The notes beneath the pieces were generated by a model. It made no database searches and was not told the origin of the DNA. It saw only the letters and a list, made by a program, of their open reading frames with translations. DNA of 50,608 bases from Rheinheimera sp. (GTDB taxonomy: Bacteria > Pseudomonadota > Gammaproteobacteria > Enterobacterales > Alteromonadaceae): contig SSFI01000049.1 of NCBI GenBank assembly GCA_008015325.1, forward strand, positions 1 to 50,608, written 5' to 3'. This document shows positions 16,733-27,167 of this stretch, piece after piece. The position numbers and the translations under genes are program-made. Within the stretch, counting starts at the first letter, position 1. Each line of letters opens with the position of its first letter.

Positions 16733-17542
16733 ATGACTTCGATTGGCATCTTTGGCGCCAATGGCCGCATGGGCCGCGCTTTAGTGACAGTGGCAAAAGA
16801 ACAACAGTTAAACCTGACTGCCGCTACAGTGCGTGCTGGCTCTGAGCTTATCGACACAGATGCCGGTGAACTGGCGGGTTGCGGTAAATTGCAGCTGGCG
16901 CTGACACAAACCAGCCTTGCTGCGGTGGAAAAGGCCGATGTCTGGGTTGATTTCACCATGCCGGAGGCGATGCTGGCTCACCTTAAACTGGCTGTCGCGG
17001 CGAACAAGGCCATGGTGATTGGCGTGACGGGTCTGACCGACGCGCAGTATGCCGAAGTGCAGGCGGCCAGCCGGCAAATTCCGATTGTCTGGGCGCCAAA
17101 TATGAGCGTTGGTGTCAATTTGCTGCTGCATCTGGTGCAAACCGCTGCACGGGTGATGGGGCAGAGCGCCGACATCGAAATCATTGAAGCTCACCATCGC
17201 TTTAAAAAAGATGCCCCCAGTGGCACTGCATTGGCGATTGGCAATAGCATCGCCAAAGCCATAGGGCGGGACTTAAAAGACTGCGCAGTGTATGGCCGTG
17301 AAGGCATCACCGGTGAGCGTGACCAACAGACTATCGGCTTTGCTACTGTGCGCGGCGGCGACATCATCGGCGACCATACCGCACTCTTTGCGGACTTGGG
17401 GGAACGTCTGGAAATCACTCACAAAGCATCCAGTCGCAACACGTTCGCCCAAGGTGCGCTACGCGCAGCCTTGTGGTTGAAAAATCAACAGGTTGGACTT
17501 TATTCTATGCAACAAGTATTGGGTTTGGCTGACTTAACATAG
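16733..17542 (+). CDS. dapB: 4-hydroxy-tetrahydrodipicolinate reductase
   Basis: Cytoplasmic NAD(P)H-dependent reductase of the diaminopimelate pathway, supplying lysine and the peptidoglycan cross-link residue. 269 residues, normal for the family. The N-terminal dinucleotide motif is FGANGRMG, and the substrate motif [15 protein letters not shown] carries H155 and K159, equivalent to H159 and K163 of E. coli. AGGA precedes the ATG by 8 bases. It lies ahead of carAB in the same order as in many gammaproteobacteria, but a 197-base gap with its own promoter-like and terminator-like signals separates it from carA. Confidence 0.97.
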   Translation: MTSIGIFGANGRMGRALVTVAKEQQLNLTAATVRAGSELIDTDAGELAGCGKLQLALTQTSLAAVEKADVWVDFTMPEAMLAHLKLAVAANKAMVIGVTGLTDAQYAEVQAASRQIPIVWAPNMSVGVNLLLHLVQTAARVMGQSADIEIIEAHHRFKKDAPSGTALAIGNSIAKAIGRDLKDCAVYGREGITGERDQQTIGFATVRGGDIIGDHTALFADLGERLEITHKASSRNTFAQGALRAALWLKNQQVGLYSMQQVLGLADLT

Positions 17543-17607
17543 ATTTTTGGCTTTTTTAGCGCAAATTTGTGATTAAGTCGTTATTTTCGCAATAATCCAA
17601 AAAATAG

Positions 17608-17637
17608 TTAGACCAAAGAGCGCAAATGGCCTAGAAT
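17608..17637 (+). promoter_or_regulatory. Possible promoter of carAB
   Basis: TTAGAC (17608-17613), 18-base spacer, TAGAAT (17632-17637). The predicted start would give a leader of about 95 bases that contains the terminator-like hairpin. I could not identify a clear ArgR or PurR box. Confidence 0.4.
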
Positions 17638-17681
17638 AAGCAGGTTTGCCTAGGCAGAACTGAGTACACAATTTCTGGGTC

Positions 17682-17722
17682 AAAACGGGTGGTAAAACAG
17701 CAGCATTTTACGCCCGTTTTTT
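17682..17722 (+). terminator. Terminator-like hairpin in the carA leader (candidate attenuator)
   Basis: AAAACGGG plus GTAAAA pair with TTTTAC plus CCCGTTTT across the loop CAGCAGCA, with a small internal bulge, and the stem ends in a T6 run. It lies just 8 bases ahead of the GGAGG of carA, so transcription must pass through it to express carAB. A leader peptide was looked for; only very short frames exist upstream. Confidence 0.55.
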
Positions 17723-17739
17723 GCTGTTTGGAGGTTATC

Positions 17740-18870
17740 TTGACTAAGTCCGCCCTGCTCGTACTGGAAGACGGCACCGTATTTCGTGGTACAGCCATTG
17801 GCGCTGAAGGTGTGTCGGTTGGTGAAGTGGTGTTTAATACTTCAATGACCGGGTATCAGGAGATCCTGACCGACCCTTCGTATGCAGAACAAATGGTCAC
17901 ATTGACCTATCCCCACATTGGTAATACCGGCACCAATGACGAAGACGAGGAATCCGGCAGAGTATGGGCTAAAGGCCTGATTATTCGTGACCTTCCACTG
18001 CTCGCTTCAAATTTCCGCAATCAACGTTCCCTTAGTCAATACCTCAAAGATCACAATGTTCTCGGCATTGCCGATATCGATACCCGTAAACTGACGCGCA
18101 TCCTGCGGGAAAAAGGCGCGCAGAACGGCTGCCTGATGGCTGGCGATATCGATGAAGCCAAAGCACTGGAACTGGCGCGTAACTTCCCAGGTTTGTCTGG
18201 CATGGATTTAGCCAAAGAAGTGACGGTCAAAGTGCCATACAGCTTCAGCGAAGGAAGCTGGGCACTGGGCGAAGGCCACCGTGCCGCACCTGAGTCGGCA
18301 TTTCACGTCGTTGCCTACGATTTCGGTGTGAAACGCAATATTTTGCGTATGTTGGTTGACCGTGGCTGCCGCTTAACAGTGGTTCCGGCGCAAACATCTG
18401 CTGCAGATGTTTTAGCACTGAATCCGGATGGCATCTTCCTGTCGAATGGCCCTGGCGACCCGGCACCTTGTACTTATGCCATTGAAGCGATTAAAACTTT
18501 CCTCGAAACTGATATCCCGGTGTTTGGTATCTGTCTGGGTCATCAGCTGTTGGCGCTCGCCAGTGGTGCAAAAACATTGAAGATGAAGTTTGGCCACCAT
18601 GGTGGTAATCACCCGGTGCAGAACCTCGACAGCAAAAAAGTGCTGATCACTGCGCAAAACCACGGCTTTGCCGTTGATGAAGCGACGCTGCCGGCCAATT
18701 TACGCGCCACGCACAAGTCACTGTTTGATGGTTCGCTGCAGGGCATTCACCGCACTGACAAACCGGCGTTCAGCTTTCAGGGCCACCCGGAAGCCAGCCC
18801 GGGCCCGCATGAAGCCAGCGAACTGTTTGACCACTTCATCACACTGATGCAACAGCGAAACGCCAAATAA
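17740..18870 (+). CDS. carA: Carbamoyl-phosphate synthase small (glutaminase) subunit
   Basis: Glutamine amidotransferase subunit. It hydrolyses glutamine and passes ammonia through a tunnel to CarB for carbamoyl phosphate, the precursor of arginine and pyrimidines. 376 residues against 382 in E. coli. The N-terminal CarA domain is followed by a class I amidotransferase domain with the triad C265 (GICLGHQ), H349 and E351 (GHPEASPG), close to C269/H353/E355 of E. coli. The start is a TTG at 17740: it follows GGAGG by 5 bases and gives the family's usual N-terminus; an upstream in-frame start would place the hairpin inside the gene. It is followed 18 bases later by carB. Confidence 0.97.
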   Translation: MTKSALLVLEDGTVFRGTAIGAEGVSVGEVVFNTSMTGYQEILTDPSYAEQMVTLTYPHIGNTGTNDEDEESGRVWAKGLIIRDLPLLASNFRNQRSLSQYLKDHNVLGIADIDTRKLTRILREKGAQNGCLMAGDIDEAKALELARNFPGLSGMDLAKEVTVKVPYSFSEGSWALGEGHRAAPESAFHVVAYDFGVKRNILRMLVDRGCRLTVVPAQTSAADVLALNPDGIFLSNGPGDPAPCTYAIEAIKTFLETDIPVFGICLGHQLLALASGAKTLKMKFGHHGGNHPVQNLDSKKVLITAQNHGFAVDEATLPANLRATHKSLFDGSLQGIHRTDKPAFSFQGHPEASPGPHEASELFDHFITLMQQRNAK

Positions 18871-18888
18871 GCCAGGATTGACAGAGCT

Positions 18889-21800
18889 ATGCCAAAACGT
18901 ACCGACCTTAAAAGTATTTTAATCCTGGGCGCAGGCCCAATCGTCATCGGTCAGGCCTGTGAGTTTGACTATTCAGGTGCTCAGGCCTGTAAAGCGCTGA
19001 AGGAAGAGGGTTACCGGGTCATTCTGGTGAACTCAAACCCGGCGACTATCATGACGGACCCGGAAATGGCCGATGCGACTTATATCGAGCCTATCCACTG
19101 GCAAGTGGTAGAAAAAATCATTGAAAAAGAGCGGCCATGTGCGGTGTTACCAACCATGGGCGGTCAGACCGCGCTGAACTGTGCGCTGGATCTGGAACGT
19201 CACGGTGTGCTGGCGAAATATAACGTCGAGATGATTGGTGCCACAGCTGATGCTATCGATAAAGCCGAAGACCGCGGTCGTTTTGACAAAGCCATGCGCT
19301 CTATCGGTTTGTCATGCCCACGTGCCGGTTTTGCCCACTCGATGGAAGAAGCCTACCAGGTACTGGAAACCATTGGTTTTCCGTGCATTATCCGTCCATC
19401 GTTCACCATGGGTGGCTCCGGTGGCGGTATCGCGTATAACCGCGAAGAGTTCGACGAAATTTGTGCCCGCGGTCTCGATTTATCGCCGACCAAAGAGCTG
19501 CTGATCGACGAATCGTTAATCGGCTGGAAAGAATACGAAATGGAAGTGGTGCGGGATAAAAACGACAACTGCATCATCGTCTGTTCGATTGAAAACTTTG
19601 ATCCTATGGGCGTGCACACCGGTGACTCTATCACGGTGGCGCCAGCTCAGACGCTGACTGACAAAGAATATCAAATCATGCGCAACGCGTCTCTTGCAGT
19701 GCTGCGTGAAATCGGCGTAGAAACCGGTGGTTCAAACGTGCAGTTTGGTATCAACCCGGTTGATGGCCGCATGGTCATCATCGAGATGAACCCACGGGTG
19801 TCACGCTCATCTGCGCTGGCATCGAAAGCAACCGGTTTCCCTATTGCCAAAGTCGCGGCTAAGCTGGCGATTGGTTACACGCTTGACGAGCTGGCCAATG
19901 ACATCACCGGCGGTCGTACCCCGGCGTCATTCGAGCCGAGCATCGATTATGTTGTGACCAAAGTGCCACGCTTTAACTTCGAAAAATTTGCCGGCGCTAA
20001 TGACCGTCTGACGACGCAGATGAAATCGGTCGGTGAAGTGATGGCGATTGGCCGCAACCAGCAGGAATCGCTGCAAAAAGCGTTACGTGGACTCGAAATC
20101 GGCGTTTGTGGTCTGGACCCGATTATTGATATCCATGCGCCGGAAGCCAAAGAGAAAATCACCCGTGAATTGCGTGAGCCTGGTTCTCACCGCATTTGGT
20201 ACATCGCCGATGCGTTCCGCTTTGGCATGAGCATGGATGAAATCTTTAAGCTGACCAATATCGATCCCTGGTTCCTGGTGCAGCTGGAAGATTTGATCAA
20301 AGAAGAAGCAGCCATCAAAGCCGCTGGTTTTGCCGGTTTGGATCAGGCCCGTCTGACTGTGCTGAAACGTAAAGGTTTTGCCGACAAACGTATCGCTGAC
20401 ATTCTGGGCGTTGCTGAAGCCGAAGTGCGGAAAAAACGCCATGGTTTTGGTCTGCACCCGGTGTACAAACGCGTGGATACCTGTGCGGCTGAATTCGCTT
20501 CTGACACCGCGTACATGTACAGCACCTACGATGAAGAGTGTGAAGCGGCGCCGAGCAACCGCGACAAAATCATGATCATCGGTGGTGGCCCGAACCGCAT
20601 CGGTCAGGGTATTGAATTTGACTACTGCTGTGTACACGCGGCACTGGCACTGCGCGAAGACGGTTATGAGACCATCATGGTCAACTGTAACCCGGAAACA
20701 GTGTCTACCGATTACGACACTTCAGACCGTTTGTACTTCGAGCCAATTACACTGGAAGACGTGCTGGAAATCGTGAAAAAAGAACAGCCAAAAGGCGTGA
20801 TCGTGCAATACGGTGGCCAGACGCCACTGAAACTGGCGCGCGCGTTAGAAGCGAATGGCGTGCCAATTATTGGCACTTCGCCGGACGCGATTGACCGTGC
20901 CGAAGACCGCGAACGTTTCCAGCAGGCGGTCGAACGTCTGGGCCTGAAACAGCCGAAAAATGCCACAGTCACCAGCCTGGAAGAAGCACTGACCAAAGCG
21001 CCGGATATCGGTTATCCGATGGTAGTTCGTCCATCTTATGTCCTGGGTGGTCGCGCTATGGAAATCGTTTATGACGACATCGATTTACGTCGTTACATGA
21101 CCGAAGCAGTGTCAGTCTCTAACGATTCACCGGTACTGCTGGACCGTTTCCTGGACGATGCAATTGAAGTAGATATCGACGCCATTTGTGATGGTAAAGA
21201 CGTCGTCATCGGCGGCATCATGGAACACATCGAACAAGCCGGTGTGCACTCGGGCGACTCTGCCTGTTCATTACCACCGCACAGCCTGAATCAGCAAATT
21301 CAGGACGTGATGCGTGACCAGGTTCGTAAACTGGCGCTGGAATTAGGTGTTGTCGGTCTGATGAATACCCAGTTTGCCGTCAAAGACGGTGAAGTGTATC
21401 TGATTGAAGTGAACCCGCGTGCTGCGCGTACAGTGCCATTTGTGTCCAAAGCCACAGGTGTGGCTGTGGCCAAAGTCGGTGCCCGTTGTATGGCTGGCCG
21501 TTCACTGCAGGAACAAGGCGTGACTAAAGAGATCATCCCACCGTATTTCTCAGTGAAAGAAGTGGTGATCCCGTTTAACAAGTTCCCGGGTGTTGACCCT
21601 ATCCTTGGCCCAGAAATGCGCTCGACCGGCGAAGTGATGGGCGTTGGTGAAACGTTCGCCGAAGCTTTTGCCAAGAGTGAACTGGGTGCAGGAACGCTGA
21701 TCCCAACCGGCGGCCGTGCTTTACTTTCGGTCCGTGATAGCGATAAAGTGCGCGTCGTTGAACTGGCAAAAACTATGGTTAGCCTCGGTTTTGAGCTGGA

Positions 21801-22110
21801 TGCTACCGGCGGTACCGCGAAAGCGTTGCAGGCCGCCGGTATTCCTTGCCGCGAAGTCAGCAAAGTATTTGAAGGCCGCCCGCACATTCTGGATCGGATC
21901 AAAAATGGTGAGTACAGCTATATCGTGAATACCACCGAGGGCCGTCAGGCCATTGAAGATTCCAAAGTGTTACGTCGTGGCGCCCTGCAACATAAAGCCA
22001 ATTACACCACGACCTTGAATGCCGCATTTGCCACTTGTACTGCTAACGCAGCTGATGCGTTTGGCACAGTGAATTCGGTGCAGGAGTTACATAAGAGAGT
22101 TAACGGATGA
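18889..22110 (+). CDS. carB: Carbamoyl-phosphate synthase large subunit
   Basis: The 1073-residue synthetase subunit, equal in length to E. coli CarB. It consists of two homologous ATP-grasp halves. The first (about 1-400) phosphorylates bicarbonate and the second (about 550-935) phosphorylates carbamate. The paired motifs [19 protein letters not shown] and [18 protein letters not shown] mark the start of each half. An oligomerisation domain lies between them, and a C-terminal MGS-like allosteric domain (about 936-1073, TGGTAKAL) binds UMP and ornithine/IMP in known homologues. It is co-transcribed with carA and overlaps greA by 4 bases. Confidence 0.98.
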   Translation: MPKRTDLKSILILGAGPIVIGQACEFDYSGAQACKALKEEGYRVILVNSNPATIMTDPEMADATYIEPIHWQVVEKIIEKERPCAVLPTMGGQTALNCALDLERHGVLAKYNVEMIGATADAIDKAEDRGRFDKAMRSIGLSCPRAGFAHSMEEAYQVLETIGFPCIIRPSFTMGGSGGGIAYNREEFDEICARGLDLSPTKELLIDESLIGWKEYEMEVVRDKNDNCIIVCSIENFDPMGVHTGDSITVAPAQTLTDKEYQIMRNASLAVLREIGVETGGSNVQFGINPVDGRMVIIEMNPRVSRSSALASKATGFPIAKVAAKLAIGYTLDELANDITGGRTPASFEPSIDYVVTKVPRFNFEKFAGANDRLTTQMKSVGEVMAIGRNQQESLQKALRGLEIGVCGLDPIIDIHAPEAKEKITRELREPGSHRIWYIADAFRFGMSMDEIFKLTNIDPWFLVQLEDLIKEEAAIKAAGFAGLDQARLTVLKRKGFADKRIADILGVAEAEVRKKRHGFGLHPVYKRVDTCAAEFASDTAYMYSTYDEECEAAPSNRDKIMIIGGGPNRIGQGIEFDYCCVHAALALREDGYETIMVNCNPETVSTDYDTSDRLYFEPITLEDVLEIVKKEQPKGVIVQYGGQTPLKLARALEANGVPIIGTSPDAIDRAEDRERFQQAVERLGLKQPKNATVTSLEEALTKAPDIGYPMVVRPSYVLGGRAMEIVYDDIDLRRYMTEAVSVSNDSPVLLDRFLDDAIEVDIDAICDGKDVVIGGIMEHIEQAGVHSGDSACSLPPHSLNQQIQDVMRDQVRKLALELGVVGLMNTQFAVKDGEVYLIEVNPRAARTVPFVSKATGVAVAKVGARCMAGRSLQEQGVTKEIIPPYFSVKEVVIPFNKFPGVDPILGPEMRSTGEVMGVGETFAEAFAKSELGAGTLIPTGGRALLSVRDSDKVRVVELAKTMVSLGFELDATGGTAKALQAAGIPCREVSKVFEGRPHILDRIKNGEYSYIVNTTEGRQAIEDSKVLRRGALQHKANYTTTLNAAFATCTANAADAFGTVNSVQELHKRVNG

Positions 22111-22583
22111 GTCAAATCCCGATGACAGTTCAGGGCGCGCAGCGTCTGCGTGATGAACTGCATGAACTGAAAACAGTGAAGCGGCCGGCGATTATCGAAG
22201 CCATTGCCGAAGCGCGTGAGCATGGTGATCTGAAAGAAAATGCGGAGTACCATGCCGCCCGTGAAGCACAAGGGTTTTGTGAAGGCCGTATTCAGGATAT
22301 CGAAGGTAAACTGGCCAATGCCCAGATCATTGATATCAGTAAGATGACCAACAATGGCAAAGTGATTTTTGGCTCGACTGTCACCATTCTGAACCTGGAT
22401 TCAGAGGAAGAAGTCACCTACAAAATCGTTGGCGATGATGAAGCAGATATCAAAAACAATCTGATTTCAGTTAATTCGCCGATTGCCAGAGGCCTGATCG
22501 GCAAGAACCAGGATGATGTGGTCAATATCACCACACCTTCTGGTGTAGTCGAGTTTGAAATCACTGACGTTCAGTACGTCTGA
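22107..22583 (+). CDS. greA: Transcription elongation factor GreA
   Basis: A 158-residue factor that enters the secondary channel of RNA polymerase and triggers cleavage of backtracked transcripts. The N-terminal coiled coil (residues about 5-75) includes the tip acidic motif in [13 protein letters not shown]. The C-terminal globular domain (about 80-158) contacts polymerase. The ATG overlaps the carB stop (ATGA), so greA is translationally coupled to carB, an arrangement also seen in related gammaproteobacteria. A strong terminator ends the carA-carB-greA unit. Confidence 0.97.
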   Translation: MSQIPMTVQGAQRLRDELHELKTVKRPAIIEAIAEAREHGDLKENAEYHAAREAQGFCEGRIQDIEGKLANAQIIDISKMTNNGKVIFGSTVTILNLDSEEEVTYKIVGDDEADIKNNLISVNSPIARGLIGKNQDDVVNITTPSGVVEFEITDVQYV

Positions 22584-22611
22584 ATAAGACTTTAGTCTTG
22601 AAATGACATGA

Positions 22612-22636
22612 AAAAGCGGCTTCGGCCGCTTTTGTC
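22612..22636 (+). terminator. Terminator after greA
   Basis: 9-bp stem AAAAGCGGC/GCCGCTTTT closed by a stable TTCG tetraloop. Confidence 0.9.
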
Positions 22637-22711
22637 GTTTCTATCAGGCGGGACTGTGGTTTAATAACAAATATCAGAAGTTGCAATTGCTGATGTCAAT
22701 CGGAGCCTCAG

Positions 22712-23140
22712 ATGAGAAGTAATCAACCCGTGTTTGAATTGGTGCTTGAAGATCAGACCTTGTGGGTGCGGGCTTTTGGCGTTTGGACTATCCGTGATGT
22801 TGAAGATTATGTGCGCGCATTTCGCGAACTGGTAGCGCCGGTGATTGGCAAGCCTTGGGCGTTAGTGCTGGACGTGCGGCAGTGGCAAACCAGTCCTGCT
22901 GAGATTTTCGCGGCAGCGCTGGATAACAGCGAGTGGTGTCTGGCCCACCAACTGGCGCATGTGATTGCATTGGTGCCAGCCGATCATTTGGTTGGCTGGC
23001 AGTTTGTCAAAGCGACTTCGGTCGATGTGCCTGGTTCACTGGTGCGGCAACGCGCAGGCAGTGATGAGGAAGCCAGGCAGAATTTGCTGGTTGCCGGTTT
23101 TATTCAGCCAACCAGTCCTGCAGCGATTTCACAGGCATAA
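22712..23140 (+). CDS. Small uncharacterised protein, possible STAS/SpoIIAA-like fold
   Basis: A 142-residue cytoplasmic protein with no signal peptide or membrane segment. The alternation of strands and helices (FELVLEDQTLWVRAFG, then a helix with a YVRAF core, then the strand WALVLDVRQW) resembles the SpoIIAA-like STAS fold, but no anti-sigma-antagonist phosphorylation serine is obvious. I do not recognise a named family member, so the fold call is tentative. The ATG has GGAG at 6 bases, and a terminator follows at once, so it is a single-gene unit between greA and yhbY. Confidence 0.75.
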   Translation: MRSNQPVFELVLEDQTLWVRAFGVWTIRDVEDYVRAFRELVAPVIGKPWALVLDVRQWQTSPAEIFAAALDNSEWCLAHQLAHVIALVPADHLVGWQFVKATSVDVPGSLVRQRAGSDEEARQNLLVAGFIQPTSPAAISQA

Positions 23141-23161
23141 AAAACTGCAGGAGCAGTTTTT
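23141..23161 (+). terminator. Terminator of the small STAS-like gene
   Basis: 8-bp stem AAAACTGC/GCAGTTTT with loop AGGA, directly after the stop codon. Confidence 0.85.
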
Positions 23162-23213
23162 AACAACGCAAAGCGTTGGCCTTTAAAGGTGAGCACTACG
23201 GATGGTTGCGAAT

Positions 23214-23240
23214 AAAAAAACCGCTGGTGGCGGTTTTTTT
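23214..23240. terminator. Bidirectional terminator before yhbY 3' end
   Basis: 11-bp stem, seven A plus CCGC paired with GCGG plus seven T, serving yhbY on the minus strand and catching read-through on the plus strand. Between it and the previous hairpin lie two more small palindromes (CAACGC-AAA-GCGTTG and CCTTTAAAGG). Confidence 0.88.
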
Positions 23241-23289
23241 ATGCCTGTACTCAAACAACAGAGTCACTCTGCTGTTTGTGCTGACTAAA

Positions 23290-23586
23290 TCAGCCACGTG
23301 GCAGTTGCAGTTTTTTGTCTTTGGCGGCGCGGTACAGCACCAGAATATGGCCAATGACCTGCACTTTTTCAGCTTTGGCTTCACGCACAATGGCGTCCAT
23401 CACAGCCAGTTTCTCTTCGCGGTCAATGCTTGGCACTTTGACTTTAATCAGTTCGTGGTGCTCCAAAGCCAGATCGACTTCGGCCATCACGCCTTCGGTC
23501 AGACCGTTGCCACCCAGCAGGATCACTGGCTTTAATTCGTGGGCTTTGGCTTTTAAAAATTGTTTTTGCTTGTTTGTAAGACTCAT
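23290..23586 (-). CDS. yhbY: Ribosome assembly RNA-binding protein YhbY
   Basis: A 98-residue CRM-domain protein that binds precursor 50S ribosomal subunits. The sequence matches the family from the start (SLTNKQKQFLKAKAHELKP), with the RNA-binding loop GGNGLTEGV (about 28-36) and the conserved core HHELIKVKV. The ATG at 23586 gives the family's usual length; a longer in-frame form would run into the promoter region shared with rlmE. It is divergent from rlmE, as in E. coli. Confidence 0.95.
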   Translation of the reverse strand: MSLTNKQKQFLKAKAHELKPVILLGGNGLTEGVMAEVDLALEHHELIKVKVPSIDREEKLAVMDAIVREAKAEKVQVIGHILVLYRAAKDKKLQLPRG

Positions 23587-23669
23587 AAAATAGATTTTTC
23601 CGTGTGGAAAGCTTGAAATAGCGTCATTGTACCGCCATCTTGCAGGGAAGACCAATTAAGAGTGTTTCC

Positions 23670-24299
23670 ATGACAAAGAAAAAGCGCTCGGCCAGTTCCA
23701 GCCGCTGGCTGCAGGAACATGTGTCCGACCCTTTTGTGCACAAGGCACAAAAATTAGGCTTGCGCTCCCGGGCTTCTTTTAAGCTCGAAGAGATCCAGCA
23801 AAAAGATAAGTTGATCAAAAGCGGCATGACAGTCGTAGATCTAGGCTCAGCCCCCGGTAGTTGGTCGCAGTTGGCGGCAGAACTGGTGGGGCAGGATGGC
23901 ATGGTCATCGCCTGCGATATTTTACCGATGGACCCGCTGGCCGGTGTGGCGTTTTTACAGGGCGATTTTCGCGAAGACGCAGTGCTGGAAGCCCTGTTAA
24001 CCCGCATAGACGGTCGCAATGTCGATGTTGTGTTATCTGACATGGCACCGAATATGAGTGGCAATGCCACAGTTGATCAGAGCAGAAGCATGTATCTGGT
24101 CGAACTGGCGCTGGATATGTGTAACAAAGTACTGAAGAAAAACGGTAGTTTTGTCGTCAAAGTGTTCCATGGCGAGGGCTTTGAAACCTTTGTCCAGCAG
24201 GTCCGGGACGTATTCACCAATGTACGGATCCGCAAACCCGATTCGTCCCGCGCCCGTTCCAGCGAGACATATATCGTGGCGACTGGTTTCAAACTCTAG
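23670..24299 (+). CDS. rlmE: 23S rRNA 2'-O-ribose U2552 methyltransferase
   Basis: Cytoplasmic SAM-dependent methylase (FtsJ/RrmJ) that modifies U2552 in the A loop of 23S rRNA late in 50S assembly. 209 residues from the chosen ATG, the same as E. coli. SAM motif [11 protein letters not shown] and the catalytic K-D-K-E set (K in RASFKLEE, D in LSDMAPN, K in [10 protein letters not shown] in SSETYIV) are all present. An upstream in-frame start adds ten unconserved residues and was rejected. It is heat-induced in E. coli and here lies 44 bases ahead of ftsH, with which it is probably co-transcribed. Confidence 0.97.
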   Translation: MTKKKRSASSSRWLQEHVSDPFVHKAQKLGLRSRASFKLEEIQQKDKLIKSGMTVVDLGSAPGSWSQLAAELVGQDGMVIACDILPMDPLAGVAFLQGDFREDAVLEALLTRIDGRNVDVVLSDMAPNMSGNATVDQSRSMYLVELALDMCNKVLKKNGSFVVKVFHGEGFETFVQQVRDVFTNVRIRKPDSSRARSSETYIVATGFKL

Positions 24300-24343
24300 T
24301 AAAGTAGCAACAGAAGCAATTCTGGTAACAAGAGGTTATTTCC

Positions 24344-26272
24344 TTGAGCGACATGGCAAAGAATCTGATGGTATGGCTGGTGATAGCCGTTGTACTGATG
24401 ACGATGTTCAACAGCTTCAGTCCGGCCGACCGGTCTGATCGCAGCACCAGCTATACCCAGTTCATCAATGAGGTGAATCAGGGGCAAATCCGCGAAGTTC
24501 AGGTGGACCGTGGTGGTGTGGTACGGGCAGTCCGCAAAGACGGCCAGCGTATCGAAACAACAATTCCTGGCGGTTATGATGAAAAACTGCTGGATGACCT
24601 GATCAAAAACAACGTGGATTCCACTGGCGTTAAACCAGAAGAAACCAGTTTGTTAGGTCAGATTTTCATTTCCTGGTTCCCAATGTTGTTGTTAATTGGT
24701 GTGTGGATTTTCTTCATGCGCCAGATGCAGGGCGGTGGTGGCAAAGGCGCTATGTCCTTCGGTAAGAGCCGCGCCCGCCTGATGGGCGAAGACCAGATCA
24801 AAACCACTTTTGCCGATGTCGCGGGTTGTGACGAAGCTAAAGAAGAAGTGACTGAGCTGGTTGATTATCTGAAAGACCCGTCACGCTTCCAAAAACTCGG
24901 CGGCCGTATTCCAAAAGGCGTGCTGATGGTAGGCCCACCGGGTACCGGTAAAACTCTGTTAGCCAAGGCAATAGCCGGCGAAGCTAAAGTACCGTTTTTC
25001 ACCATTTCCGGTTCGGACTTTGTTGAGATGTTTGTTGGTGTCGGCGCCAGCCGCGTGCGTGACATGTTTGAACAGGCGAAGAAAGCCGCACCGTGCATCA
25101 TCTTCATCGATGAGATTGATGCGGTCGGTCGCCAGCGTGGCGCGGGTCTTGGCGGTGGTCATGACGAGCGCGAGCAAACGCTGAACCAGATGCTGGTAGA
25201 AATGGATGGTTTTGATGGCAACGAAGGCATTATTGTGATCGCCGCCACCAACAGACCAGACGTGCTGGACCCGGCGTTATTGCGCCCAGGCCGTTTTGAC
25301 CGTCAGGTTGTGGTCGGTTTACCGGATGTGCGTGGCCGCGAACAAATTCTGAAAGTCCATATGCGCAAAGTGCCATTAGGTGATGGCGTTGACGCTTCAT
25401 TGATTGCCCGTGGCACACCAGGTTTCTCCGGCGCTGATTTGGCGAACCTGGTGAACGAAGCTGCGTTGTTTGCTGCACGGAACAATCGCCGCGTCGTGTC
25501 GATGGATGAGTTTGAAAAAGCCAAAGACAAGATTCTGATGGGCACAGAGCGCCGCTCTATGGTCATGACAGAGAAAGAAAAAGAAATGACGGCCTATCAT
25601 GAAGCCGGCCATGCCATCGTCGGGCGTCTGGTGCCTGAACATGACCCTGTGTACAAAGTCAGTATTATCCCACGCGGTCGCGCACTGGGTGTGACCATGT
25701 ACCTGCCGGAGCAGGACCGCCACAGTCACTCCAAACGGTTCTTAGAAAGCATGATCAGCTCTTTGTTTGGTGGTCGTATCGCCGAAGAGCTGATTTACGG
25801 TTCTGAAGCGGTCAGCACCGGAGCTTCTAACGACATCGAGCGGGCGACCAATCTGGCGCGTAAGATGGTCACACAGTGGGGTTTCTCAGAAAAACTGGGT
25901 CCATTACTGTACGCCGAAGAAGAGGGTGAAGTATTCCTCGGCCGTTCAGTGACCAAAAACAAGCATATGTCCGAAGATACAGTGAAGCTGATTGACCAGG
26001 AGATCCGCGAGTTTATCGACCGCAACTATGTACGGGCGAAACAGCTGATCGAAGAGAATATGGATATTCTGCATGCGATGAAAGATTGCCTGATGCAATA
26101 CGAAACCATCGATGCCAAGCAAATCGATGACCTGATGGCCCGCCGTGAAGTGCGGCCACCAGAGCACTGGGAGCCAAAGGACAAAAAGCCGGAAGCTCCA
26201 GGGTCAGGCGGCGCAGCGGCGACAGCGACACCAGCTGCTGACGCGACGCCAAGCCAAAGTCACGGTAGTTAA
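24344..26272 (+). CDS. ftsH: ATP-dependent zinc metalloprotease FtsH
   Basis: Inner-membrane hexameric AAA+ protease that degrades unassembled membrane proteins and regulators such as sigma-32 and LpxC. 642 residues. Two N-terminal membrane helices (about 8-25 and about 103-125) flank a periplasmic domain. AAA module: Walker A GPPGTGKT, Walker [11 protein letters not shown], second region of homology [19 protein letters not shown]. The zinc site is HEAGH. The TTG at 24344 sits 8 bases after AGAGG and is taken as the start; the ATG three codons later (MAKNL, as annotated in E. coli) is the alternative. FtsH degrades RpoH in E. coli, so it would link to the heat-shock dnaK promoter seen here. 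Confidence 0.97.
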   Translation: MSDMAKNLMVWLVIAVVLMTMFNSFSPADRSDRSTSYTQFINEVNQGQIREVQVDRGGVVRAVRKDGQRIETTIPGGYDEKLLDDLIKNNVDSTGVKPEETSLLGQIFISWFPMLLLIGVWIFFMRQMQGGGGKGAMSFGKSRARLMGEDQIKTTFADVAGCDEAKEEVTELVDYLKDPSRFQKLGGRIPKGVLMVGPPGTGKTLLAKAIAGEAKVPFFTISGSDFVEMFVGVGASRVRDMFEQAKKAAPCIIFIDEIDAVGRQRGAGLGGGHDEREQTLNQMLVEMDGFDGNEGIIVIAATNRPDVLDPALLRPGRFDRQVVVGLPDVRGREQILKVHMRKVPLGDGVDASLIARGTPGFSGADLANLVNEAALFAARNNRRVVSMDEFEKAKDKILMGTERRSMVMTEKEKEMTAYHEAGHAIVGRLVPEHDPVYKVSIIPRGRALGVTMYLPEQDRHSHSKRFLESMISSLFGGRIAEELIYGSEAVSTGASNDIERATNLARKMVTQWGFSEKLGPLLYAEEEGEVFLGRSVTKNKHMSEDTVKLIDQEIREFIDRNYVRAKQLIEENMDILHAMKDCLMQYETIDAKQIDDLMARREVRPPEHWEPKDKKPEAPGSGGAAATATPAADATPSQSHGS

Positions 26273-26289
26273 TCCTTATTGATCAATTA

Positions 26290-26313
26290 AAACCCCGGCT
26301 TGCCGGGGTTTTC
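26290..26313 (+). terminator. Terminator between ftsH and folP
   Basis: Stem AAACCCCGGC/GCCGGGGTTT with a 2-nt loop and a short T-rich tail, 5 bases before the folP ribosome binding site. Confidence 0.75.
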
Positions 26314-26327
26314 TGTTTGGAGTCCTG

Positions 26328-27167
26328 ATGGAATTGTTATTACCGCGCCAGCGCCGGTTGGATTTGCGTCAGACCCGGCTGATGGCGATTTTAAATGTGA
26401 CACCGGATTCATTTTCTGACGGTGGCCGTTTTAGCGGCGAACAGGCTTGTTTAGACCGGGTCAGCGAAATGGTCGCCGCCGGCGCTGAAATCATTGATAT
26501 CGGCGGGGAGTCGACCCGCCCTGGTGCCGCTAATGTCACGCTGGACGATGAGTTAGAACGGGTGATCCCGGTACTGAGTTCAATCCGGCATAAATTTCCC
26601 GACCTGGTAATTTCTGTCGATACCAGTAAAGCCGAAGTGATGCACCAGGCGGCAATTGCCGGCGCAGATATCTTCAATGACGTGCGTGCTTTGCAGGAAG
26701 ATGGCGCTCTGGAGGTTGCGGTTGCCAGTCAATTGCCGGTTTGCCTGATGCATATGCAGGGGCAACCGCGGTCGATGCAGCATCAACCGGTGTATCAGGA
26801 TGTTGTCAGTGAAGTTCTGCATTGGTTAACCGCGCGGGCACAGCAATGCCAGCAAGCCGGCATTCCGGCGTCACAAATCATCCTGGACCCGGGTTTTGGC
26901 TTTGGTAAAAGCCTCAGCCACAATTATCAGCTGCTGGCGGCGATGCAGGATTTTGTCGGCAGCGGTTATGCAGTACTGGCCGGAATGTCACGTAAGTCTA
27001 TGATTGGTCAGTTACTTCAGCGGGACGTGTCAGAACGTTTGGCAGGCAGTATTGCCTGTGCCACAATAGCCGCCATGCAAGGGGCACAGATAGTTCGTGT
27101 CCATGATGTCAAAGAAACGGCAGATGCATTAGCTATTGTTGCCGCGACCAAATCTGGAGTTATTTAA
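26328..27167 (+). CDS. folP: Dihydropteroate synthase
   Basis: Cytoplasmic TIM-barrel enzyme condensing p-aminobenzoate with hydroxymethyl-dihydropterin pyrophosphate in folate synthesis; it is the sulfonamide target. 279 residues. Signature [13 protein letters not shown] near the N-terminus, the pterin-binding [11 protein letters not shown], and the later LDPGFGFGK and GMSRKS phosphate-binding loop. GGAG is 6 bases ahead of the ATG. Its stop codon overlaps the glmM start by one base, the standard ftsH-folP-glmM order of gammaproteobacteria. Confidence 0.97.
   Translation: MELLLPRQRRLDLRQTRLMAILNVTPDSFSDGGRFSGEQACLDRVSEMVAAGAEIIDIGGESTRPGAANVTLDDELERVIPVLSSIRHKFPDLVISVDTSKAEVMHQAAIAGADIFNDVRALQEDGALEVAVASQLPVCLMHMQGQPRSMQHQPVYQDVVSEVLHWLTARAQQCQQAGIPASQIILDPGFGFGKSLSHNYQLLAAMQDFVGSGYAVLAGMSRKSMIGQLLQRDVSERLAGSIACATIAAMQGAQIVRVHDVKETADALAIVAATKSGVI

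Noticed and set aside
20083-20637. 184-codon minus-strand frame within carB
   Set aside because: It is fully inside carB, whose sequence is explained by the CarB protein; no start signal and no known motif.
23176-23535. 119-codon plus-strand frame across the yhbY gene
   Set aside because: It starts in a bidirectional terminator and is antisense to yhbY.
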